Part shown: positions 26,390 to 34,627 of the stretch, piece after piece
How the letters are laid out: each line of letters starts with the position of its first letter
How positions within the stretch are numbered: the first letter of the stretch is position 1
Assembly: GCA_963782445.1 (NCBI GenBank)
Contig: CAWAJM010000001.1
Coordinates: forward strand, 1,736,001 to 1,800,000
Direction: 5' to 3'
Length of the DNA: 64,000 bases
Source: ZC4RG20 sp963782445
Lineage (GTDB): Bacteria; Pseudomonadota; Gammaproteobacteria; Steroidobacterales; Rariloculaceae
The notes under the pieces: model-generated
Databases searched by the model: none
Told to the model about the DNA's origin: nothing
The model's input: the letters and a program-made list of their open reading frames with translations, nothing else
Program-made: the position numbers and the translations under genes

Positions 26390-27338
26390 GCGCGACCCTT
26401 GGATCGAGAAGCGTATAGAGAACGTCGACCGCGAGATTCGCCGTCAACACGACCGTAGCGAGCACGAGCGTCACGGCCTGCACGACCATGACGTCCCGAG
26501 TGTCGACGGCCGTGAGCAGCAGGGGCCCGAGACCGGGCAACCCGAAGATTTGCTCGACCACGACGGTGGCGCCGACGAGCTCGCCGATCTGTAGGCCGAC
26601 GATCGTAAGGAGGCCGAACACGGAGTTTGGGAAGACGTGCCGTACGAGCACGCGCCACGGGCCCAGCCCTTTCGCGACCGCCGTCGAAACGTAAGCCTCG
26701 CGGCCGAGCTGCTCGACCAGTTCGCCTCGGAGGAACCGGGCGTAGAGCCCGAATAGCGGCAAGGCCAACGAGCATGCCGGCAGCGCCAGCGTTTCGAGGT
26801 TGCCTGCGGGGCTTGCGGCGAAGCTCGTGAAACCGATCGATGGCAGGATCGAGAGCCGGACCGCGAAGACCAGCACGAGCAGAAGCGCGACCACATAAGG
26901 GGGCGCCGAGAGCGCGGCCATGCACAGGCCCGCGGCCGCCCGATCGAAAGCCGCGAAAGGGCGGCGCGCCGCGAGCAGCGCCGTCGGCACGCCGAGCAGG
27001 AGCGCGAGCACGAGCGCGAAGGTTGCGAGCTCGAGCGTGACGGGCAGACGCGCGGCCAGCAACCCGGCTACGGATTGGCCGCTCGCGAGGGACCGGCCCA
27101 GATCGCCTCGCGCCACGCCCGCGAGCCATGACCCATACCGCGAGAGAATCGGGCGGTCCAAATGGAGCTGCGCCTCGAGCTGCGCGACCTGAGCGGCGTC
27201 GGCTTCCGGGCCGAGCAGCTGGCGCGCGGCGTCGCCGGGCAGCCCGCCCAGGACGACGAACGTCAGCCCGGTGACGCCGAAAAGGACGAGCACGGCGGCC
27301 GGCAGCCGGCGGCCGACGATGCGCAGCAGCGCTGTCAT
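26376..27338 (-). CDS. peptide-type ABC importer permease (DppB-like) of the accessory island
   Basis: This 320-residue permease begins with a membrane segment (LPAAVLVLFGVTGLTFVVL) and contains the OppB-type LDRPILSRYGSWLAGVARGDLG stretch. The EAA loop is AYVSTAVAKGLGPWRVLVRH and the C-terminus reads LYTLLDPRV. The true start is ATG 27338, which overlaps the binding-protein stop by 4 bp. The longer open frame reaching 28514 is read antisense-like through the binding-protein gene and is rejected. Confidence 0.87.
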   Translation of the reverse strand: MTALLRIVGRRLPAAVLVLFGVTGLTFVVLGGLPGDAARQLLGPEADAAQVAQLEAQLHLDRPILSRYGSWLAGVARGDLGRSLASGQSVAGLLAARLPVTLELATFALVLALLLGVPTALLAARRPFAAFDRAAAGLCMAALSAPPYVVALLLVLVFAVRLSILPSIGFTSFAASPAGNLETLALPACSLALPLFGLYARFLRGELVEQLGREAYVSTAVAKGLGPWRVLVRHVFPNSVFGLLTIVGLQIGELVGATVVVEQIFGLPGLGPLLLTAVDTRDVMVVQAVTLVLATVVLTANLAVDVLYTLLDPRVAHERG

Positions 27339-28945
27339 CGGCGAACGCGCCTCACGTCCTGCCAGAGCACGGCGGTGCTGACCATGAGCGGCGGAATAGG
27401 CGTCGTGAGGCCGGGTCCTTCGATGCCCGGCACGGTCAGCTGCGCAGGAGCGAAGGCGAACAGGAACGGCGCATACGCCTTGTCGCTGATGTACTTGCCC
27501 GCCGCGAGGTACAGCGCATCGCGCTTTTCGGGGTCGAACGCTGCCGCCGCTTCGACGAGGAGCGCGTCGAGCGCAGGATCCCTGACGCCCGTGAAGGGCC
27601 TGTCCGAGCGGAACCGCGAGCTCACGCCCGTTAGCGCTTCCGGGTCGAAGGACCCGGCCGTCTGCAGCATCGCTTGCCAGCTCCCCGTCTGGAATTGGCG
27701 CACGAGCCCGGCAATGTCGTAGACCTCGATCGAAACGTCGATGCCGGCCTGCCGCCATTGCGTCTGCAAAGCCGTGACGATGCGCTCGGAGACCGAGGAA
27801 CGCAGCGTGCCCAGCTCGACCCGCAGGCCGCCGAGCTCGCGCACGATTCTCCGGGCCTTGGCCGTATCGTGCTGGCGGTAGCCCGGAATGCGGCCGTGGT
27901 AGAAGAGCCCGCCGGGGCCCGTGAACGATTCGCTGATCGGATACCGGTCCCCGAAAAGTCCTTTGCGTATCGCATTCGCGTCGGTCGCGTAGTAGATCGC
28001 CTCGCGGGCATCCTCGTTGTCGAACGGCGCGTTCTCGGTATTGAGCTGCACGACATACGGCGAGGTCGCCGGTTGCAGCGTGATGCGCACGCGGCCGTCC
28101 TGGGCTGCCCGCCGCAACAGCGCAACCAACGTCGCACCCTCGTAGGCGTCCGCGTCGCCGGCGACCAGTGCCTGATAAGCGGCCTGTTCGCTGCCGATAG
28201 ATTGGAAGACGAGTCGCTCGAGCAACGGCCGGCCCTGTTGCCAGTAACGCGGATTTCGCTCCAGCACGAGCCTCGAGCTCAGCGTGTCGCTGACGACCCG
28301 AAACGGCCCTGCGCCGACCGGCATGAGCCTGAACTCCCGGCCTCCGAGCCGCTTGAGCGCGCGCGGCGAAGCCGGCCAGTTCACGTTCGAGGTCGGAAAC
28401 ACATCCATGACCGCGGCATAGGGGCGTTTGAAGTGAAGGGCGACCGTATGGTCGTCCGGCGTCGTGACGGCATCGTCGTCGGCCCAAGGCCACCCCGTCG
28501 GCGCGCACACGCAAGGCGCCCGCCGGTCGCGCTCGATGTTGAAGCGCACGGCTTCGGCGTCCAGCACGCTGCCGTCCGAGAAGGTGACGCCGGGCCGAAG
28601 GTGAATCACGACCTTACGTCCGCTGTCCTCGATTTCGTATCTCTTCGCGAGCACGCCGACGATCCGCGGATGGCTGCCGTCGCTGTCGGCCGTCAATTGA
28701 AAGAGGCCGCCGTAGACGGCGTTCATCAAGCTCAGATTGGCGCCGGCCGTGGTGTTGGTCGCCGGGTCGAGACCCGTCGGCCAGGCGCCCGCAAAGTCGG
28801 CGCCGAGCAGCACCGTGGCCTCGGCAGGCGCGGGGGGCGAAGCGGCCGGCTCGGAGGCTGAGGACGTGCCCGGCTGGCCGCTGCATCCCGCGCACAGCGC
28901 GAGGGACGCAGCCACCGGCCAGAGGCTTGGACAATGCGTTCTCAT
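27335..28945 (-). CDS. peptide-type ABC importer substrate-binding lipoprotein of the accessory island
   Basis: This 536-residue family-5 binding protein has a signal peptide ending in the lipobox LCAGC (lipid-anchored Cys at residue 21) and a Ser/Ala/Pro linker. Family landmarks are IHLRPGVTFSDGSVLDAEAV and RLVLERNPRYWQQGRPLLERL. ATG 28945 has GGAG nine bases upstream and overlaps the stop of the beta-lactamase-fold gene (ATGA). Being inside an operon with that enzyme suggests that the importer takes up a peptide processed by, or related to, the local pathway. Confidence 0.87.
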   Translation of the reverse strand: MRTHCPSLWPVAASLALCAGCSGQPGTSSASEPAASPPAPAEATVLLGADFAGAWPTGLDPATNTTAGANLSLMNAVYGGLFQLTADSDGSHPRIVGVLAKRYEIEDSGRKVVIHLRPGVTFSDGSVLDAEAVRFNIERDRRAPCVCAPTGWPWADDDAVTTPDDHTVALHFKRPYAAVMDVFPTSNVNWPASPRALKRLGGREFRLMPVGAGPFRVVSDTLSSRLVLERNPRYWQQGRPLLERLVFQSIGSEQAAYQALVAGDADAYEGATLVALLRRAAQDGRVRITLQPATSPYVVQLNTENAPFDNEDAREAIYYATDANAIRKGLFGDRYPISESFTGPGGLFYHGRIPGYRQHDTAKARRIVRELGGLRVELGTLRSSVSERIVTALQTQWRQAGIDVSIEVYDIAGLVRQFQTGSWQAMLQTAGSFDPEALTGVSSRFRSDRPFTGVRDPALDALLVEAAAAFDPEKRDALYLAAGKYISDKAYAPFLFAFAPAQLTVPGIEGPGLTTPIPPLMVSTAVLWQDVRRVRR

Positions 28946-30405
28946 TTTCTCGTTTCTCCGTTCGAAGCGGGTTCGTCGGCCCGCTCGCCTCGGGCAGGGC
29001 ACGGGGGCACCCGCTTGTAAGCGTGCACACCGACCATGAGCCCGACGTTGCAGCCATCCGGCTCCCAAAAGAAGCCGATCGAGAGTTGGGGCGATACGCA
29101 ACTCAGCCGCAAGCCCCCGTCGGTGCCGCGGGAGACCTCGGCCCGCAGCCTGAGCGGCGTCGCGGCGGACTCGAAGACGAGCTCGAGCCGGTCGTCGGCG
29201 AACGAGGCCAGGACCCGGCTCGTGCCGGGCCCTCGGTAATCGCCCGACAGCGCCGCGAGATCGACTTCGAGATCGCACTCCGCCATGCCGTCGCCATCCG
29301 GCGCGGCGAGGGCTTCGCATATGCGCCCGATGACAAGATCGCGCAAATACGGCTGCAGCACGTTGACGCCGACCGCGACCGCGGCGCCGAGGTGCGCGTC
29401 GAAGCGAAATCCCTGGCACTGGCCGTAAGTCGACCCGCCGATTCCATAGAAGCCGTCTCGCCAGCGGCCCGCGCCGAGGCCGAAAGCCGCCGGCGCCGTT
29501 TCCGCGAGCGGCCCGCTCGTGAGGCGCGGAACGGCTACCGCCGGCCGTTGCAGAAGATTCAGCGTCGCCGGCGCCAGCGCAGCTTCGAGGTCGGTACGCG
29601 GTCGGGATTGCCCGATGATGAGCTCCGCCGTGGCGAGCAGGGCATCGAGGGACATCGAGTCAGGCGAAAAGGCCGCCTCCCAAATCGCTGGGGGCGGTCC
29701 CGCGCTCGCCGCAAGGTCCGCCCAATGGACCTGCTTGAACCTGCGCGTCGCCGGGTCGAGCACGTGTTGCCCCGCCGCCGCGCCGGGGCCAGTGCCGGCG
29801 AGCGCGTCGCCGGTCAGCCCGAGCGGCTCGAAGAGCCTCGCGCGGACATGCGCGAGTGCCGATCGCCCGGTGACGCGGCGGACGACCTCGGCTGCGATGA
29901 CGGTCTCCGTGTGCTCGTAGCTGAAGACCGTTCCGGGTTCGAAGTGCCGCGGCGTCGAACGCAGCCATTCGACCAGATCGTGCCAATCCATCTGCAAAGT
30001 CCCCGGCTCGTGGATGCTCGAGCCGCGGTAGCCGCTCGTATGCGAGAGAAGGTGCGCGAGCGTCACGCACTTGCCGTGCGTGCAGCCCGCAAGCTCCGGC
30101 AGATACGCTTCGAGGGCCGCATCGAGGTCGAGCGATCCAGACCGCACGAGCTCCAGAATCACGATCGACACGTAGAGTTTCGTGATGCAGCCGAGATGGA
30201 ATCGTGTGTGCCGCGTCAACGGGTCAACGCTGTCCAGGGCCAACGTCCCGGCGCTCGCAAATACGCGCGCGCCTTCGAGGCTCACGGCCGCGGCGATGCC
30301 CGGCACATTCGTTTCGCGTTGCACGTGCTCCAGAAACGCGTGCAGCTGCTCTCCGAATTCGTCGAGCGACGGCTTACGGCCGTGCCGGCCGGATTCGGCC
30401 GTCAT
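28942..30405 (-). CDS. beta-lactamase-fold protein with Cys in place of the catalytic Ser (copy 2)
   Basis: The 487-residue protein belongs to the beta-lactamase/class C (S12) superfamily, whose SxxK motif supplies the nucleophile. Here the motif reads FHLGCITKLY, with Cys73 where Ser is expected and Lys76 kept. The second motif, usually YxN, is FSYEHTE (Tyr163). A clear HTG-type third motif is missing; GIGGSTYGQ lies in that area. A C-terminal beta-rich domain begins near LEVDLAALSGDYRG. No signal peptide is obvious from ATG 30405, which overlaps the upstream stop by 4 bp. The shared CITK motif links it to the protein at 36316. It may be an acyltransferase, thioesterase or peptidase; activity is unproven. 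Confidence 0.8.
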   Translation of the reverse strand: MTAESGRHGRKPSLDEFGEQLHAFLEHVQRETNVPGIAAAVSLEGARVFASAGTLALDSVDPLTRHTRFHLGCITKLYVSIVILELVRSGSLDLDAALEAYLPELAGCTHGKCVTLAHLLSHTSGYRGSSIHEPGTLQMDWHDLVEWLRSTPRHFEPGTVFSYEHTETVIAAEVVRRVTGRSALAHVRARLFEPLGLTGDALAGTGPGAAAGQHVLDPATRRFKQVHWADLAASAGPPPAIWEAAFSPDSMSLDALLATAELIIGQSRPRTDLEAALAPATLNLLQRPAVAVPRLTSGPLAETAPAAFGLGAGRWRDGFYGIGGSTYGQCQGFRFDAHLGAAVAVGVNVLQPYLRDLVIGRICEALAAPDGDGMAECDLEVDLAALSGDYRGPGTSRVLASFADDRLELVFESAATPLRLRAEVSRGTDGGLRLSCVSPQLSIGFFWEPDGCNVGLMVGVHAYKRVPPCPARGERADEPASNGETRK

Positions 30406-30821
30406 GGTCGCGGCTCGCTCTTGGGACGTGCAGCGGGAGGGCCCGCGCAGGCCCCCGCGCAGGCCGTTGCCGAGGAGTCGCAGCGTCCGGCCAGAACGGC
30501 TTCGACTTCGACTTTCGTTACGGCCCATGCCTGCTTACGGGCGGATTCGACGAGGCGGTCCGCTAGCGACTCGGCGCGGGGAACGACGCCAGCGAGGTCC
30601 TTGTGTGCATAGGCCTCGTCCGCTGCGTGCGCCACGAATTCCCAGACGAGTTCCCGGCCCTGGGCGGAAACGCGGACTCCGGCGCGGTCGAGCCGCATCT
30701 CCACGATACGCATCATCTGCGCGGCTATCTCGGCGGTCCCGGCCTGCTGCGCGCTCGCTCCTGGACCGATGCACAGCACGGAAAGGATTCCAGTGCTAAC
30801 GAGTCCCCTGCATCGCCTCAT
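30402..30821 (-). CDS. small secreted protein of unknown function
   Basis: This 139-residue product has a signal peptide (basic start, then LVSTGILSVLCIGPGASA) with likely cleavage before QQAGT. The mature part is helical and charged (MMRIVEMRLDRAGVRVSAQG), and the C-terminus has three Cys and a Pro-rich tail. The ATG at 30821 follows GGAGGGGCGGAC. The previous frame-open region is non-coding. It opens the operon that continues with the Cys-type beta-lactamase homologue and the peptide importer. I do not recognise a family; immunity or periplasmic binding would fit the setting but is a guess. Confidence 0.6.
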   Translation of the reverse strand: MRRCRGLVSTGILSVLCIGPGASAQQAGTAEIAAQMMRIVEMRLDRAGVRVSAQGRELVWEFVAHAADEAYAHKDLAGVVPRAESLADRLVESARKQAWAVTKVEVEAVLAGRCDSSATACAGACAGPPAARPKSEPRP

Positions 30822-31014
30822 GTCCGCCCCTCCGTAGGTTGGCGTGGGATTGCGTCCCGGGTCAGCGAATCTGGCGCATCGTCCGGACGATGACAATGCG
30901 CGCACACGTTGGACGTTGCCGGCCCGAGGCCGCGCGAACGGGACTCGGCGCGCGCCTTGCAGGACGAAAGGCCGCAACCAATTGAGAATGCGGACGAAAG
31001 GGGCGCCCGGTCTG

Positions 31015-32283
31015 CTAGGGCAATTTGCCCGCCAGCGTATAGAGGGGCTCCAACACCCATTCGTAGAGGCGTCGCGTCTCCTGCAGCAGGTCGGCCTGAA
31101 CGATCATGCCGGCCTGCAGGGGCCGCCGCGTGCCGTGGGCGTCGATGGATTGGGAGCGGAGCTTCACTGTGACTCGGTATACGGGTTCGCTCGGCCTCCC
31201 CACGGCGGGCGTGATTCCCGTCAGCTCGGACAGCGGCAACGCCGTTCGCGACACAGCGACGACCGTTCCTCTCTGATGACCGAACTTCTGGTAGGGATAG
31301 GCCTCGTAGCGCAGCAGCACGGGCTCACCGACCTTCACGAAGCCGACGGCACGGCTCGGGGCGTAAAGATCGGCCTGCAGCCGGGCGCGCGCGGGCACGA
31401 TCGAGACCAGTATCTTGTTGGAATCGACGAACTGCCCGACCTGGCCGAGCACGGCCGTGGCCGTTCCGCCCGTCGGCGCCGTCACGAGAATCCTGCGGCG
31501 CGCCTCGCTTTGCATGAGCTCCTGCCGGCCGCTCGAGATACTTCTCTCGAGCTCGGCCGTTTGATTCGCGTACTTCAGCGTCAAGCCGCGAAGTTGACGC
31601 CTCGAGTCGGCAAGCTGGCGGGAGACGCTGTTGACGTCGCGCTCGAGGCTTTGCAGCCGGCTGCGCTGGTCCAGCACATCTTCCTGCTTCGCGATGAGCG
31701 CGTCCGCGGAGACGAACCCCTGGGCGCGCAGCGCCTCGTAGCGCGCCTCGGTCTGCCGGGCGAGCTTCACACGGGCAGACTGCGTGCGCTGCATTGAGCG
31801 CAGGTTGCCGGCTTCGGATTCGAGATCCTCGAGCATGTTCTCGAGCGATGCTCGCTCGGTGTGCTGGAAGGCATGGACCTTGGCGATCTGCACCTCGAGG
31901 CTCCGCAGACGCTTGCCGACTTCGAGCTCGATGCGCTTCTCGGTGGGCCCGAGGGCGCTGCTGAGCCGGTCGCTCGAGATTACGTAGAGGGTGTCGCCCG
32001 CGTGCACGATTTGCCCTTCGCGGACGTGCTTCTCGACGATCGTTCCGTATTGGGGCGAATGAAGCTCGACGAGCCCGAGATCGGGGACGAGCGCGCCGCC
32101 GACCGTGGAATGTTCTGTGTATGTGCCCCAAACGAGAAAGCCGACGAGGCAGGCGGCAATGGCTGCCGACGCCCCGGTCAGGAAAACGAAAGACAGCGGC
32201 TGCGCCAGGATCACCTCGCCGAGGGCTTGGGTGCGCTCGGCGCTCAAGGCCTCTGCTCTGAATAATGGGCTCTTCTGCCTCAT
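31015..32283 (-). CDS. HlyD-type adaptor for peptide export
   Basis: This 422-residue membrane fusion protein would connect the C39-peptidase exporter to an outer-membrane channel. It has a short cytoplasmic start, one membrane anchor (LTGASAAIAACLVGFLVWGTY), a lipoyl half motif (LHSPQYGTIVEKHVREGQIV), a long coiled coil (about residues 120-260) and a C-terminal beta domain. This layout matches CvaA-like microcin/bacteriocin adaptors. ATG 32283 has AAAGGAG upstream, which decides the start. It is divergent from the exporter gene across a 187-bp gap. No TolC-type channel gene is in the window. Confidence 0.87.
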   Translation of the reverse strand: MRQKSPLFRAEALSAERTQALGEVILAQPLSFVFLTGASAAIAACLVGFLVWGTYTEHSTVGGALVPDLGLVELHSPQYGTIVEKHVREGQIVHAGDTLYVISSDRLSSALGPTEKRIELEVGKRLRSLEVQIAKVHAFQHTERASLENMLEDLESEAGNLRSMQRTQSARVKLARQTEARYEALRAQGFVSADALIAKQEDVLDQRSRLQSLERDVNSVSRQLADSRRQLRGLTLKYANQTAELERSISSGRQELMQSEARRRILVTAPTGGTATAVLGQVGQFVDSNKILVSIVPARARLQADLYAPSRAVGFVKVGEPVLLRYEAYPYQKFGHQRGTVVAVSRTALPLSELTGITPAVGRPSEPVYRVTVKLRSQSIDAHGTRRPLQAGMIVQADLLQETRRLYEWVLEPLYTLAGKLP

Positions 32284-32331
32284 CGCTCGCCTGCTCCTTT
32301 CCCGTTTGGATCGCCCCGACTCGCACGCGCG

Positions 32332-32360
32332 TTGATCCGTGCGAAACACCGAACTATCGT
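32332..32360 (+). promoter_or_regulatory. candidate sigma70-type promoter for the peptidase exporter
   Basis: TTGATC (32332-32337) and TATCGT (32355-32360) are separated by 17 bp in the gap between the divergent adaptor and exporter genes. The exporter ATG follows 110 bp downstream with GGGAGG as ribosome site. The match is moderate and untested. Confidence 0.3.
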
Positions 32361-32470
32361 GGCCTGCCGTTGCACAGGGCAAGCGCACGCGGACCCACGC
32401 CTTGCGAGGCCGGCCCATCTGCGGCGCCGTTACGGGACGAAGCGGCTCTATTTCCTTGGGAGGTGGCCAG

Positions 32471-34627
32471 ATGGGATGGCTGCAAGACATCGCGCTCGGC
32501 TTGCGGCGCAGGCTTCCGGTGGTGCTGCAGACGGAGGGCGCCGAATGCGGGCTCGCCTGCCTCGTCATGGTCGCCGCGTTTCACGGGCACAGAATGGATC
32601 TTGCGTCGCTGCGCCGTCGCTGGCCGCTCTCGCTTAAAGGCACGACGCTCGCGTCGCTCATGGAAATCGCGCATCGGCTCCGGTTCGCGAGCCGAGCGCT
32701 GCGCCTCGAACTCGAAGACCTGCGCAGACTCAAGCGGCCCTGCGTGCTGCACTGGCGGTTCGATCACTTCGTCGTGCTCAAGGCGGTCGGCAAACGGTCG
32801 ATTCTGATTCACGACCCGTCGAGCGGTGAGCGCAAACTCTCGTTCCGAGAGGCTTCGGAGGCATTTACCGGCGTTGCGCTCGAGCTATGGCCTGCGCCGG
32901 ACTTCCTTCCCAAGGAGGAGCGCCGGCGCGTGAAGCTTCGGGATCTGATCGGTCAGGTCAGGGGCTTCGTGCCGTCGCTGATTCAGGCGCTGCTGCTCGG
33001 CGCAGCGCTCGAGGTGTTTTCGGTCGTGAGCCCTCTGTTCCTGCAATGGACGATCGATCACGTCATCGTGTCCGGCAACCGCGACCTGCTCGAGGCCCTG
33101 GCCATCGGGTTCGCGCTGCTCGTCGTGGTGCATCAGCTCATCGCCGCGCTGCGCGGCTGGGTCATCATGCACTTCGGCACGTTGCTGAACGTCCAGTGGC
33201 ACGCGAACACGTTCGCGCATCTGTTGACGCTACCTATGGACTACTTCGAGAAGCGTCACCTGGGCGACATTATTTCCCGCTTTCGGTCGATAGATACGAT
33301 CCAACGCACGCTGACGACGGCGTTCCTCACTGCGCTTATGGATGGTGTCATGACGGTCCTCATCGTCGTCGTGCTGTTCTTGTACAGCGCGGCACTGGCC
33401 GGGATCTGCGTGGCGGCCTTGGTCCTTTACACGGCGACGCGGTGGCTCTGGTACCGCCCTTTGCGCCGTTTGACCGAGGAGCAGATCGTGCATGCCGCTA
33501 AGCAGGAAAGCCATTTTCTCGAAACCGTCCGCGGGGCCCGTTCCATCAAGCTGTTTCAGCGGGAGGGCGCGCGGCGCGCGCATTGGCTTGCGCTGCTCGT
33601 CGACCAGGTCAATGCCGGCCTCCGCGTCCAGAAGCTGCGGCTCGTCTTCCAGCTCGCGAACGGTCTGTTGTTCGGGATCGAGAACGTGATCGTCGTCTGG
33701 CTCGGCGCGCGCCTCGTGCTCGACGGCAATTTCTCGGTCGGGATGCTCATGGCGTTCATGTCCTACAAGGGGCAGTTCACTTCGCGCGTCAGCGGGCTCA
33801 TCGACCGCTTTGTCGACGTGAAGATGCTGCAGGTCCAGGGTGAGCGGCTCGCGGACATCGTGACGCACGAGCCGGAGTCCTGCGGCGTCGTGGGGCGTCT
33901 CGCCGCGAGCGAGAAGGGGGGCGGGAAACCTACGGTGGAGGTCCGCGGTCTGCGGTTCAGGTATGCGGAGCACGAGCCCTACGTGCTCGACGGCGTCGAT
34001 CTGACCGTCGGGGCCGGGGAGTCGGTCGCCGTCGTCGGGCCCTCGGGATGCGGCAAGACCACGTTGCTGCACCTCCTGCTCGGAATCTTGCGCGGCTACG
34101 AAGGCAGCATCCGTATCGGCGGCACCAACGTCGCCCGCATGACCACGGAAGCCGTGCGCAGCGCGATCGCGAGCGTGACCCAGAACGACATGCTGTTCGC
34201 CGGGTCCGTCAGCGACAACATCAGCTTCTTCGATCCGCGCGCGGACCAGCGGCGGATAGAGGAGTGTGCGAGGCTCGCCTCGATTCACAAAGAGATCGTG
34301 CAGATGCCGATGGGCTACAACACCCTCGTCGGCTACTTCGGGTCGACGCTCTCCGGCGGCCAGCAACAGCGCGTTCTGCTCGCGCGGGCGCTCTACAAGC
34401 GCCCGAAGATTCTCGTGCTGGACGAGGCGACGAGCCACTTGGACGTAAGGCGGGAGCTCATGGTCAATGCGTCGATTCGCGCCTTGAACGTTACGCGGAT
34501 CATCGTCGCGCACAGGCCGCAAGCGGCCGAGTCGACGGACCGGGTACTGACGATGCAGGGCGGCCGAATCGTCGCCGAGGCGCGAATCGCACCGGAGCTC
34601 AAGGCGCTGTATAGGGCCGCCGACTGA
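32471..34627 (+). CDS. peptidase-containing ABC exporter (C39 protease, membrane domain and ATPase)
   Basis: These 718-residue transporters cut the leader of a peptide after a double glycine and export the rest. The N-terminal C39 domain is complete: oxyanion Gln20, catalytic Cys26 in GAECGLACL, His99 in RFDHFVVL and Asp115 in IHDPSSG. A six-segment membrane domain follows (about residues 155-440), then an ATPase with Walker A GPSGCGKTT, signature LSGGQQQRVLLA and Walker B ILVLDEATSHLD. ATG 32471 with GGGAGG upstream gives the normal family N-terminus; the 44 codons before it are not conserved. Its 3' end overlaps the convergent ligase gene by 29 bp. Confidence 0.92.
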   Translation: MGWLQDIALGLRRRLPVVLQTEGAECGLACLVMVAAFHGHRMDLASLRRRWPLSLKGTTLASLMEIAHRLRFASRALRLELEDLRRLKRPCVLHWRFDHFVVLKAVGKRSILIHDPSSGERKLSFREASEAFTGVALELWPAPDFLPKEERRRVKLRDLIGQVRGFVPSLIQALLLGAALEVFSVVSPLFLQWTIDHVIVSGNRDLLEALAIGFALLVVVHQLIAALRGWVIMHFGTLLNVQWHANTFAHLLTLPMDYFEKRHLGDIISRFRSIDTIQRTLTTAFLTALMDGVMTVLIVVVLFLYSAALAGICVAALVLYTATRWLWYRPLRRLTEEQIVHAAKQESHFLETVRGARSIKLFQREGARRAHWLALLVDQVNAGLRVQKLRLVFQLANGLLFGIENVIVVWLGARLVLDGNFSVGMLMAFMSYKGQFTSRVSGLIDRFVDVKMLQVQGERLADIVTHEPESCGVVGRLAASEKGGGKPTVEVRGLRFRYAEHEPYVLDGVDLTVGAGESVAVVGPSGCGKTTLLHLLLGILRGYEGSIRIGGTNVARMTTEAVRSAIASVTQNDMLFAGSVSDNISFFDPRADQRRIEECARLASIHKEIVQMPMGYNTLVGYFGSTLSGGQQQRVLLARALYKRPKILVLDEATSHLDVRRELMVNASIRALNVTRIIVAHRPQAAESTDRVLTMQGGRIVAEARIAPELKALYRAAD

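Noticed and set aside
27339..28514. Long N-terminal extension of the DppB-like permease
   Set aside because: It lies in the wrong frame of the binding-protein gene on the same strand and is Arg/Gly-rich. The membrane protein starts at ATG 27338.
30822..31014. Possible second precursor peptide between adaptor and secreted-protein genes
   Set aside because: The only open frame overlaps the adaptor end, lacks a ribosome site and has no leader or core features.
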